A stretch of DNA of 64,000 bases from Oxyruncus cristatus (taxonomy: Eukaryota; Chordata; Aves; Passeriformes; Cotingidae). Below the pieces are notes generated by a model. The model saw only the letters and a program-made list of their open reading frames with translations, was not told the origin of the DNA and did not search any database. Below are positions 48,801-60,800 of the stretch, one piece after another. The position numbers and the translations under genes are program-made. Where the stretch lies: NCBI GenBank assembly GCA_013399855.1, contig VXAY01002481.1, forward strand, positions 106,441-170,440, written 5' to 3'. Position 1 is the first letter of the stretch. Each line of letters starts with the position of its first letter.

Positions 48801-51800
48801 TCTGAAATCACTCAGCATTTTGCATCAACTTTGCACGGAACCAAGGCAGAAAAAATGTTATAGGAGCCAAGCTGTGAATTCCTTGCTCTGCCAAACTTCA
48901 CTGGGTTTATGTGGCATCTGAGCAGACAAAGCATGGGGGGAAATGGCCGAGAAGCTGGGTTTTGTTTGCAGGTTGGATATGCTTTAGGAAAAGCTGCTTT
49001 GGAGTGTGCTCCTGAGCCTCACTTGCAGCAGCGTTTGTGTAACTTTATTTGCGCAGTTTAAGCCTCGTGGGTTTTGAGCTTGATTTAAAATGTGTTTGAT
49101 CTCTCGACAGAACCGAAAGAATGATGAAGCTTCTTATGAGAAGATGTTGAAGTTGAGGAGGGAGTTCAGCAGAGCCATAACCATTCTGGAGATGATTAAG
49201 AGAAGAGAGAAGACAAAACGGGAGCTGTTGCATTTAACGTTAGAGGTGGTTGAGAAAAGGTAAAATTGCAGATTACACCTGTAAGAAGTTACTTATATAA
49301 TGCCACGGTTTTAAATTTCATTAAATGGGTTTGAAAGCATCTCTCGTAATTTATTTCCGTGTGGAGGTGTGTCTTCTGCCCACGTGGCTGAAGACTTGTG
49401 TACCTCTTAAATATGTACTCACATATGACTTCAGAAGCTGAAATAAAAGGGGTTTATGCAGACTGTTGGCCTTTCAAACATTCCCCAGTGGAGATGCAGT
49501 ATTTTAGTTTTAATCCTGTTTTTTGAGGTACCACTTGGGTGATTATGGAGGTGAAATCCTCAATGAAGTGAAGCTCAACAGACCTGAAAAAGAGATGGGC
49601 ACAACTCCATCATCTCTCCACAATGGAAATCATCACAAAGGTCAAGAATGTAAAGTTAAGGTAAGGTTATTTCCTGCTGTGAATCGCTTGTTATTGAGTT
49701 CATCGTTCCTGTGGATATGCCCAGGTTGGAATTCAGATGTGGTTTTGAGGCAATAACCTGGAATGTGAGTAGTTCCAAGGTGCTTGGAGGTGTAGGCTGA
49801 GAGTTGAAGGCCTGTGGAAGTTTGTATTTAGCACCCGCGACACCTAGTGGTGCTGGCATTCCATACAATCCCCGGCTGGTTCTCCAGGAATTCTGCCATT
49901 CCTCGTGTTTCTCCTCTGGCTCTGAAGCTGAGCTCCTTTACTGGAGTTACTTTCAGTCAGTTACTGACAAGTGGTAATTTGGGGTGAACTTAAACCGCAC
50001 TGGCTTCTCCTTCAAAGTGAGAGTTTTCCACGTGAAATAATCTTTTTAAAGGAAAGCTTTGAAGTTTAATAACATTTGTGTTCAAGTGAACAGTTTAATA
50101 TCGATGGAGGTGCTCACCACAGAGAGTTTGTGTTAGAAACATCTTAAACAGCCAAACCAAATACCGTCGCATCTGTACAGAAGTATAAACATGAAGCAAA
50201 TTAGATTGTTTCTTTGGAACCTATCTGAGCAGTTCAGAAAATGTGCTGTAGAAAAATTAGATTTCAGAAAAAAATTGGAATAGGAATTCCAATTGTAATA
50301 TACTGAGTGCAAAGCAAGGAACCTCTTAGGTTATCTTACGGCTTGAGAGCTTTCAGTTTGTCTCTGCAGGTATTTATTAATAAACAATCAGAGGTTAAAT
50401 TCTGGTTTTTCGTGTTTTGAATAAATTTTGCATGTCGTGTCTCAGATGTCTGCTTTGGGAGATAAGCAGTCATGTCTTCGTAATTAACCTTTCCTCTCCT
50501 CATGCCTAATTTATTTCACACACTTTGTTTTACCCCCCAGCATCCTCATCACTCCTCCCTGAAGGAGGAGGTGTCCGATGTTGTCCGTCAGAAGAAGAAG
50601 TACCTGAAGAAGCCCAAACTGGAGTGTGTAGTGACTCCTCAGCCCTCAGCTGAGCCCCTGCCTGTGCTCAGCAAGAGTGACATCAAACAGTACGACTTCC
50701 ACAGCTCAGATGAAGATGAGTTCCCACAGGTAACAAACACCCTGCTGCAAAATCTCTGTGTACTCACAGCAGAGGTTTTCAGTTGCCTGTAATTTGGCCA
50801 GTCTGGCATGTCCACCTCTGGACAGTGACTGTATTTAAAACATCCCTGCATAAACTATGAGTTTTTCTTCTAAGTTATGCTTTGAGAAGCTGCATTTAAA
50901 ATAGAAATGTGGCAGTCGGTGTTACGTGGATATAAATTTGTGTACTAAGTAAAAGTATATGAATATGGCAGTTGGAGAATGACGTTGCTCTCTGGTCTAG
51001 GTACCCTCGCCAGTGTCAGAAGCAGAAGAAGAAAACGATCCCGATGGACCCTGTGCTTTCAGGAGGAGAGCAGGATGCCAGTATTATGCTGTAAGACTGT
51101 GCTGTTGGATTTTGGGGGGGGTGAGGAAGGTGTTTCTGAAATTTAGGCTGGCACAGTGCTGATGTCATAGGTCTTCTGTTCCCACTCTCACCACCAAAAC
51201 TTTGATGAACCCAGAGACAGTTTTCAGTCTTTGAGAATGACTCTCATTATGCTGTTACTGTGGGGTTACCTGAAGGTGATACAACATGTGTCCTGCAGAC
51301 CAGTTCAGCCACTGCTAAGAAGGGAGAAGATCTTTTTTGTCTCCTCGCTTTCCTTAGCATGTCCTTTCTTCCAGCTCATAGAGCTCATTAGAGTTAGATC
51401 CCAGTTGTCCCAGTTGTGAGACCTGCTGAGGGATCCTGCCAGGACATTGAGTCTGCTAGTGAAGCAGAGGGTTTTCATCTGTTGCAGGTATTTGCCATAT
51501 TTAAGTCAAAATTTTGTTTTGAAATCAGTGCAAACTCTAGATATGTTGAAAACCATGAGGTTGCAATTGCAAGAAAGCCCCTTTTCTGCATGGTTCCAGA
51601 GGGTCAGCTGGAGCTTCCCTCTTAGAATTTATCCTGCTTTCTCTTTTTACTTAGCCTTAACTCCTTTACCGAAAGGAGTTGAGGTGACTGAAAACTTGTA
51701 TTTTCATTCTTTTCTGTTAGTTTTCCATTGCTGTTAGAAGCAGGTTATTTAACAGCCTAAATGTTAGTCTTGTTTGTTTGTCCTTTTAAACTTCCAAAGC

Positions 51801-54800
51801 CATTTGAGTTCGAGTTCACTCAGCATAAATTGATGGACTCTACAGCCCTGCATTTAAGCTGATCACAAAAATTGATGATGAGTATTATTAACCTGTCATT
51901 TGAGACAGCACGGAGCATTTCTGCTTGTAAAGATGGAATCGGAAAATCCCAGACTGGTTTGGGTTGGAAGGGACCTTAAAGCCCGTCCCATTCCACCCTC
52001 TGCCATGGACAGGGACACCTTCCACTAGCCCAGGTTGCTCCAAGCCCTGTCCAACCAAGTGGTTGCTCTCTGGGCAGTCTTCAACCTGTGCATGATAACC
52101 GGCAGTGCCCCAATCGAACCACACGCTCCGAGTGAGTGTAAAATTGCCTTGTCTGTTTTTCTTTGCAGCCTCGTTTGGACCAAACTAATTCTTCGTCTGA
52201 AAACCCCGAACTGGCAGAATTGGACAAACTGAGGTTCAGGCATTGCCTTACGACCCTGACAATTCCAAGGAGATGCATAGGATTTGCAAGGAGGCGGATT
52301 GGCAGGGGTGGAAGGTACAGCCGTGTTACTTTTAACTCTTTATTCCCCTTCAAAGTATTGAAAAGAGACAATCAAAGTGATGGTTTTTCTCCTTCTCTCT
52401 CCTCAGGGTTATAATGGACCGAATATCCACAGAACACGATCCTGTCTTGAGGCAGATTGACCCGGAAATGCTGAACAGTTTTCCAAGCTCTTCCCAGACT
52501 TTAGACTTTTCTTCTAATTTCTCACGGACCAATGCTTCCAATAAACCTTGTGAAAATAGACTGTCCCTTCCTGAAATCCTAAGCAATATCAGATCATGTC
52601 GACTGCAGTGTTTCCAGCCCAGGCTACTCAATCTCCAGGACAGCGATAGCGAAGAATGTACCTCAAGGAAACCAGGGCAGACTGTGAATAACAAAAGAGT
52701 CTCTGCAGCATCTGTAGCTTTATTGAACACCAGCAAGAACGGCATATCAGGTAGGCAAGGATTTGAATTTTTCTGGAGCTTAAAATACTGAATTTTGGAG
52801 GGTTTACCTGTGACTGGCCTGATAATATCAGCACCGCTGTGTATCTAAACCATAGATTAAAATAACTAATTATTTTGTATTTCTTGGAATATACAGACAT
52901 TTCCCTCTTCCTCCTGCTGCTTTTATTTCAGTTCCAGTAGAATTTGGTGAAGTGCTGGATTCAAACGCACATTATTCAGAGGGATTCTGCTTGCATCAAG
53001 AATTGCTGAAGTGTAATTGAGTCTTCATGACTCTAATTGATCTGACTGTGTTTAAAGATAGAAGAATTTTCTAAAGGGCTAAAGAAAAGCCCCTGGTCTG
53101 AGAACAAAAATGTTGATACTGGAAGCATCCAGTGATGCCCCTTCTCTGATTTTTCAGCTAATCATCAACCACTGATTAAGGCTGGGAAATTGTCTTTTCC
53201 CCTGAATTTCATCTCCAGCTCTCACAGCCAATGCAGCCACCCTTTGGCTTTATGACCTGGCAGCTCCAGAAGAGCAAGACAGGCATTCCCACGTTAAAAA
53301 AAAAAACAAACAATAAAAAAGTTTCTTGTTTTGTCTTCACGAGAATATGAACTACACACAACATTTGTGAATACCTGTAGACGCCTTGCTGGGGATTGGA
53401 ACAAAAGCTTCCAAAGGAAAAAAATTGTTTTAAGCTTAAATTAAATAGCCTTTGTGTCACTTGCTCCATATTCTAGAGTTCTAATTGGTCAAGTTTTAAC
53501 ATTGTAACTTGTTTGTAATCATAAAAGAATCATAACCACTGTCCTCTAAAAAGCTGAACAATTGGAGATAAACCAGGAGAGATCCTATCAAGCGTCAACA
53601 AGCACCTGATGAGTATTTCCATACTCTGTATATACAGAATTAGGTGTTGTAAGCCAGGATAATTAAACAATACAATAGGCTGACTCTGAATTCCATAATT
53701 AACTTCCTGTGGTTGTGGAACGGTCCATCTCTTCCACACTCAGTTGCAGGAATGGGTTTTTAATCATCAGTAACATAACCTCTAGAATTCCTGTGTGCAA
53801 ATTGAAAGCTAAGCAGAGAATATTTATTGCAGCCTAATACTTCCATAACGTTTCAGGTTAGTCCTCGTAACCTTTATGTTGTTCTCTCCCAGGAAAAGAT
53901 TTGCCCAGGAATATTTCTGCTGCATGAAAAGAACACATATACTGTGCTATGGCTTTATTTTATGTAATTATTCTTTTTGAAAGAACATGAAGGGCTGGAG
54001 AATTCCACCTGTGGCAGACAGGGGCAGTTGTGTGTGATGGGATTATTAAGCATCAGGAGATGTCTGGTTAAAGAAAGAGCAGAAAATAGAAGAGTTAAGG
54101 ATGTGAAACATGGACTACAAGGAGCAAGGGTTTAGCTCGTAGCTCCTTATGTAACCAGAATGAGCAATACTGCAGGATTCCTGTTTGCAGGAGTAAAGTA
54201 TGATGGCACCAAGGTATGGGAAGGTGCTTAGAAAGATCCAGGTTAAGCTGATTATTTATTTTCTGAGGGTTTTTTCATGATAATATAATATCAGTCAATT
54301 CCTGAAGGATTGGCTAGATGTAACACTTGGAATTCTGCTCTGGGTGGAGCCTACCTAAAACTTAGGAGAATATTTTGAGGTGGAAGGTGATCTGTGAAGG
54401 AAAAAAGTTGAAGAGATGTGTGAAATGCCCTTAACTGGCTGTGGGATTGCAGCAGCAGAGGAGAATTCCAGTGTCTGGGAAGATGGCACATGTTGATTAA
54501 CGGAGAACAGTGTTTGTCTGCAGGGAAAGGGGAGCCTTGTGTTTTGTGGGGATCTGTGGATACATAAGAATAAAACATCAGCCCTTCCTGTGTCAAGTAA
54601 TGCCCGTCAACAGGAATATCAATCCTAGATTGATCAAAATCAAGCATCAGTGATTTGCCCTGTTAGCACCAACACACCTCATGTGGGCCAGCACTGGGGT
54701 GCTGCAGGATTGGCACTGCTTGGGAAAGGGAACTAAAGGAAAGGGTGGAGAAACACACGTTTTAGTGGTGGCAGAGGCTGCAGAGAAATAGCTTAAAACG

Positions 54801-57800
54801 CATAAAGCCAAATCGGATGAGTCTGAGCCGCGTTGTGCAGGAATAGTAATAAACTTGTGTTAGAATTTTAAAAATCATCTGGGGAATACACTGAGAGTAG
54901 AGGTCCCTCAGCAGCTGAAGTGCATTATGCAGGGAAATTTATGGCTGTGCAAGACCTTTTTCATCCCAGGTTTAAGTTACAAACCGGATCCTGTAATTCT
55001 GGTGCAGGATCAGACAAGATAGACAACAGAATTGTTCCCCGAATGACTGAACCAGCAAGAGGCACAGTATTGGATTTTTCCACTAGTAAATAGTGAATAA
55101 ATTTGAAAAGGGCTGGTCAGAGTCTGGTTGTGCATTAAATGAGCACAGTACTGTCACTGCATTTGGTGAAGTCATTCTCTTTGCTGAAATCAGTTGATTT
55201 TTATAGCACACTTACCTGTGCCTCCAGAGGAAACAGTGGCAGTACTGAAACTGATTACTTTTATTTTTTTTTAATGTTTTTATTTTAGAGAAGACTTGGA
55301 GTTGCTTTGGGTTTTGCTGCACAAGAATATTTAAAATTACCTCTGCATTTTATTTGTTCCTGTATTAATAAAGCCACTCTTCCTCTAGTATTTCCACCAA
55401 GGCACTGTAGAAACAGTGACTAATTTAAAAAAGTGTGACCAGTCTCTTCTTCCAAGTGCCTAATCAGTGCATGAATGAAAACCAGTTTTTTGAGCTAATT
55501 AACTTAACTCTTGCTCATGTCATAAGAACTGCAAGTGGGAAAACCATGTCCCTGGATACAGAGGACAGCTATTCCCAGCTGAAGGATTTTGCTTACGGAA
55601 CAAACTTCTACCTTTTAGAGGTATTTTTTTCCCCAGCATTAAATACCATGTAGAAGTAATTAATAAAATGCCACTTTCGGGGCAGCCTGTAAGATGATCT
55701 TTGATTAAAGGCTTCAAATCCTGAGAGAAGTGACATAAAAGTGCAAACCAAAGCTGTCAAGGAGGAAGACTTAATTTGCCAGTGCCTTTTTTTCACCCCG
55801 TGGTGTTGCAGTATTTCAGTCCTGTGGCAAAATAGATGCTCGGTAGAGCCCTTGCACTTCACTCTGACCTTAAAGGCTGCCTTGGGACAGGGTAAAAGTT
55901 TGCTTTTTTTTTTTTTCCCTCTCTAGGACCCTTCAGTTGTTTGATTTGGCAGAAGCAAATGATATTAAATATGCTAATGAACATCTGCTGGTTTATAAGA
56001 AGGGGAGCAGCTGAGTTCAGTGTGACCACTGAGTAAATACCTGGTGGAGGGAGCGAAATCCAAACACGTTAAAGGCAGAGTGAGGGATTATTGCGTGGCT
56101 GCAGTCGCCTCCCCTGTACCCTGGAGTAGAGGGTTCATTGACTTTGTGGCCTGTGTCAGACTGGGAAGGAAGGGAGATTATAAACACAGAATATACCCTT
56201 GTTCTGAACTGTGTTTTTTTTTTTAATAAAACAGAAGGCATCATCTGGAATTTGTTACCTCAGAGCTTTAAAATATAAATACATATATATGTAATATTCC
56301 ATAATGCTGTTCTTGGCCCTGTTGCCTGCAGTAATGCAGCATGTTTTGGGAGACTGTGGTAAGGGAACTTAGCAGGGTGAGCTGACTGAACTTTGAGTTA
56401 AATGCTTGTAGTCATAGGTAAGAACCTGCAGGAGGAACACAGTAAAACTAAATGCAGAATAAATGTGGTTTTAGAATAGGTTGGAATTTATAATATCCCT
56501 GCAGTCCAAGAGGAGTAACTCGAGGTCTCTCTAAGTAACATGGCTGAGAGCTGGTTTAATAACGTAGCAGTAGAGGAGGAGTTTCAGTACCAATTTCTGA
56601 GCAGTCACAGTCCTAATTCTGGTACTTTTTCAGAATGGAATTTCAGGACAACTGCGAATACTGAAAGTAGTAAATAGTACAGGCAGACCCTGAAAGATGG
56701 ATCACTCCATATTTAACCCAGTGTCTGTTGATAAGAGGATATTGCAGAATCCAGGTGCTTCAGGTGCAGGACAGCTTCAGTCTTGGGAAAACAGGGTTCA
56801 GGATAAGCTGTTGAAGTGTATTCATGGGAATCTCTGAGAAGTGAATTCTCTCTTTACTTCCTTCTGAGAGAGCTCAGTTCTCAGGTTGGTGTCACCTGCA
56901 CAAAACTCAGGCTTTAACATGAAGCACTTTAGCAGTATTTTCAGTTTATCAAGGGTGCAGTTCTTAGGGGGAGAATGTTAAAAACTGCTTTTCTAACTTC
57001 ATTCCCTTCATGTGTTGGGAGCATGAGGCTTACTGGGGTGGCATTAACTTGCTTCTCATCATGTAGAAACTTCTGTCACTCCTAAACTCTTACTCCATTT
57101 AAAAAAGCAACTGGGAGACAAAATCCTGTTTAGGTCAAGTTGGAATTGTCAGATANTTGGGAAACAAAATCCTGTTCAGGTGAAACATGAGCAGATCCTT
57201 CAGGAAAGGTGGGAAAGAGGAAGGTCAAGTTGGAATTGTCAGATANTTCATTCCCTTCATGTGTTGGGAGCATGAGGCTTACTGGGGTGGCATTAACTTG
57301 CTTCTCATCATGTAGAAACTTCTGTCACTCCTAAACTCTTACTCCATTTAAAAAAGCAACTGGGAGACAAAATCCTGTTCAGGTCAAGTTGGAATTGTCA
57401 GATATGTGAATAGTCCTTTCAAGTGAGGGCTGATCTAGAACTGCACATACTGCTTAAATCTCAGGATTTTGGTGTTCTCCAGTGCCAGGCTTGTGTTTCC
57501 CTGGGAGTCCATTCTGGTGTCAGAGAAAGGGACAATAAGGGACTAGGAATTTTTACAGGAATAAACTCCAGTGCTCCCTGGGAGAGCAGATGCTCAACTC
57601 AGGCCAGGATACTTCATCCTCAGCCCTGATTTTTAGGCCGTGCTTGTTTTCTGAAAGGCAGGAAAATATTTTTCTCTAAGCTTTTGCCTGAAGCTACTGG
57701 AGAGAAAACCACTAAAGATAAAAACTGCTTAAAGGCAACAAAAGCTCTGAGTTCTTTTGTTCTAAATGGATTCAGTGTAAGAACACAACAAACAAACTGT

Positions 57801-60800
57801 AGCTTGACCTCTCCTTTACTTAAGAATATAGGAAGATCCTGGGAAGCATCTGGCACAGTGTATGTTGTCTTTGAGCACTTGTTGTCCGAAATAGCTGCAC
57901 TGTTGCCTTTCAGATGTATTTACTTTGTGCAGGGCTGTGTAACTCTGCTCCCCTTTCTTTCCTGTAGTAACAGGGGGTATCACAGAGGAGCAGTTCCAGA
58001 CACACCAACAGCAGTTGGTGCAAATGCAGAGGCAACAGCTGGCTCAGCTGCAGCAGAAACAGCAGTCCCAGCATTCCTCCCAGCAGGCACATCCAAAAGC
58101 ACAGGTACTGCTCCCAAAATGTCCTCACATGCTGCTGATTCCTGTTTGTTTACTGTGTCCGTCTCTCGTACAAACTAAATATGTAACACCCCAGTGAAGG
58201 TATTACATTTGAGAGTGAATGTTGAATATTTTTAGCTGGGTTTTATTTTTTTACAAGTTGTACGTCATAGCTGCATTTTAGAAGTTGAGGAAGAGACTTC
58301 ATAGTTTAATGTGTTCCCTGCATCCCCAGTGTAGAAACACCAGTGTGCTCTCAAGTCTTACTGCCTTCACTGGTGTTGCCTCCCTTCATGTAACAGCTCT
58401 GAAGAGACTCCTTTATTAAAATTACCTGATGAGGTAATGTTCTGTTATGGTAAGGTTCTGTTATGAGCAGATGTTCAGTGAGTACTCCAAATTGGTACCT
58501 CTGAGAGGAAAAACAGAGCTTGGCATATTTGCATATTCTGTCTTGTAAAAGAATCCCATTTTTCCTCTGTATACCTTACAAGGGAAGAAAGATTTTCAGG
58601 TGTACTTAGCTTTCTGTTACTTCCTTACCAAAAAATTATAAAAGTTGTTACTGTTTTCTATTACTTTGACTTTGAGCATTTAATATCTTAATTGCTTGTG
58701 CTGTTTGTCCCTTCCTCTCAGTGTTTTCTACCTCTGTTAATCAGGGATTCTGTGTTGGCAGATCCTGATGACAATTTTAAGTGTAAGGAGATGATGCCAG
58801 AATACTTAAACAAAAGGAATGAATTTTGGATCTTTAAAACACTCTAAGCTTCTGTGCAAAGTCATTTCTTAAATTAATATAAATTGCAATTGCAGAATTA
58901 ACATTCTTTCCAGTCAGAATGGTAAGGCTTTCCAGTCCTTACTGTTGTCTCAGAGAAACTGGGCTGATGGATAAGGAGTGATTCCAGAAGGAGCAGGGCA
59001 CAAATTGCTGTGGTACAAGTCACTCCATGAGAGTGGATGTACCATAAATACTAAACTCCCTGTAGGTTTGCAGTTGCAGAGTGTTTGCTGCCTGGAGACA
59101 GGAGAGAAAGGAGACTCAGGAAACTAAAGGCATAGTCCTCATCTTAAAGGAGACTTCTCAAAGACTTTCATGGAATCCCAGGCTGGTTTGGGTTGGAAGG
59201 GACCTCAAAGATCATCGCTTTCCACCCCCTGCCATGGGCAGGGACACCTTCCACCGGCCCAGGTGGCTCCAGATCCAACCTGGCCTTGGACACTTCCAGG
59301 GATCCAGGGGCAGCGACAGCTTCTCTGGGCAACCTGGGCCAGGGCCTGCCCACCCTCGCAGGGATATCCTTCCCAATATCCCATCTCTCCCCGCCCTCTG
59401 GCAGTGGGAAGCCATTCCCTGTGTCCTGTCCCTCCATCCCTTGTCCCCAGTCCCTCTCCAGCTGTCCTGGAGCCCCTTTAGGCCCTGGAAGGGGTTCTCA
59501 GGTCTCCCTGGAGCCTTCTCTCCTCCAGGCTGACCAGCACATGACAAGAGTGCTCTGTTGTGCTGAGAACTGCACTTGCCACTGAGTGGCTGGGTTGGGC
59601 AGGACTTGCCCAACACTTATTTGGACACTGATGTTCAACTTCCCATCAGTCTTGTGACACAGAAATACTCAGTGTTTTGGTGCAGTAGGTTACATGTAGA
59701 ACAAGTCTGTCTTTATGTGGTGGTACTTGTGCACTAGAGCAATCCTAATACTACTTCATTTTGTACTTAGGTAATTATGAAAACCACTTTTTTTCCCCTC
59801 TTTTTCTCCTCCCAGGGCTCCAGCACCTCTGACTGTATGTCCAAAACCCTGGATTCAGCCAGTGCCCACTTTGCTGCCTCTGCAGTGGTCAGTGCTCCTG
59901 CCCCCGGCCGCAGTGAGGGCACCAAGGAACCCAACACCAGCCACAACAATATCAATGGTGTTGTCCAGCCTTCAGGTGATGATGCTTAAAACTCCTGTCT
60001 AGTATGAACCACGAGTGTCAGCTGTTCTTGCTTAACAACCGATCTTATTTCTGATTTAATGTATCAAAAATCAAGTACATTAATTGTGCTAGTTTTAAAT
60101 AGAGTTCTCTAAGATACTCTTGGGCAATGGCNTAGAATCCCTAGAATCATGGAGTGTCCTGAGTTGGGAGGGACCCACAGAGATCATCCAAGTCCAGCTC
60201 CTTGCCCTGCACAGGACTGCCCCAAGAATCCTACCAATCCTGAGAACCTTGTCCAATATCTGTTGTTAATATGGATATAAAGCTGCCAAATGCTCTTTTG
60301 CATTAGAGGAGCGTTGTGTATTTTTCCTGGGGTTTATCTTTTAATAATCTGTTATGATCAAAAGTGTGACAGCACCTTAAAACCAGTGTGAATGTATAAT
60401 TCAAAAATAAATCAATTGCTTAAACGTGAAGCACTTTGGGAAGGCAGTGGTAAAGTTGATAAGTTATTTGATCATTATCTCATGTATTCAGCCCAAAAGC
60501 TACTAACCAACTGCTACTGGCAATTCTTTTGACTTCACTGTAAGTTTTGGGTTTCACTGCATTCAGGAGTCTTCTCAAATTCAGGCAAAAGTGTAACCAT
60601 TGGCATTCAGTGCCTTCTTCCCACCCCTCCTCCTGGTTGTGCTGGTGCCGTGGCCGTGTAGCCAAGAGGCAAATGTGATTTGGCATTGGGCTGCCAGCAC
60701 AAAGAAAAGGCTTTTAGAGTAATTTGTTGTTTTAGCAGCTAATGATGTGATTAGTTTTATAGACCTTCTGCCAGGCTGGGTTAATGATAATATGAAATGA

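Larger units (their letters stand above)
52751..57967 (+). other. EPC2: EPC2 intron 10
   Basis: A 5,217-bp intron. It contains exon-like blocks at 55200-56014 and a near-perfect 158-bp duplication bracketed by single Ns at 56998-57404. No CR1 was recognised. Confidence 0.88.

Noticed and set aside
59081..59616. Overlapping 100-150 codon frames on both strands in intron 11
   Set aside because: They are shadows of the long CR1 3' fragment. The CR1 3' region is noncoding.
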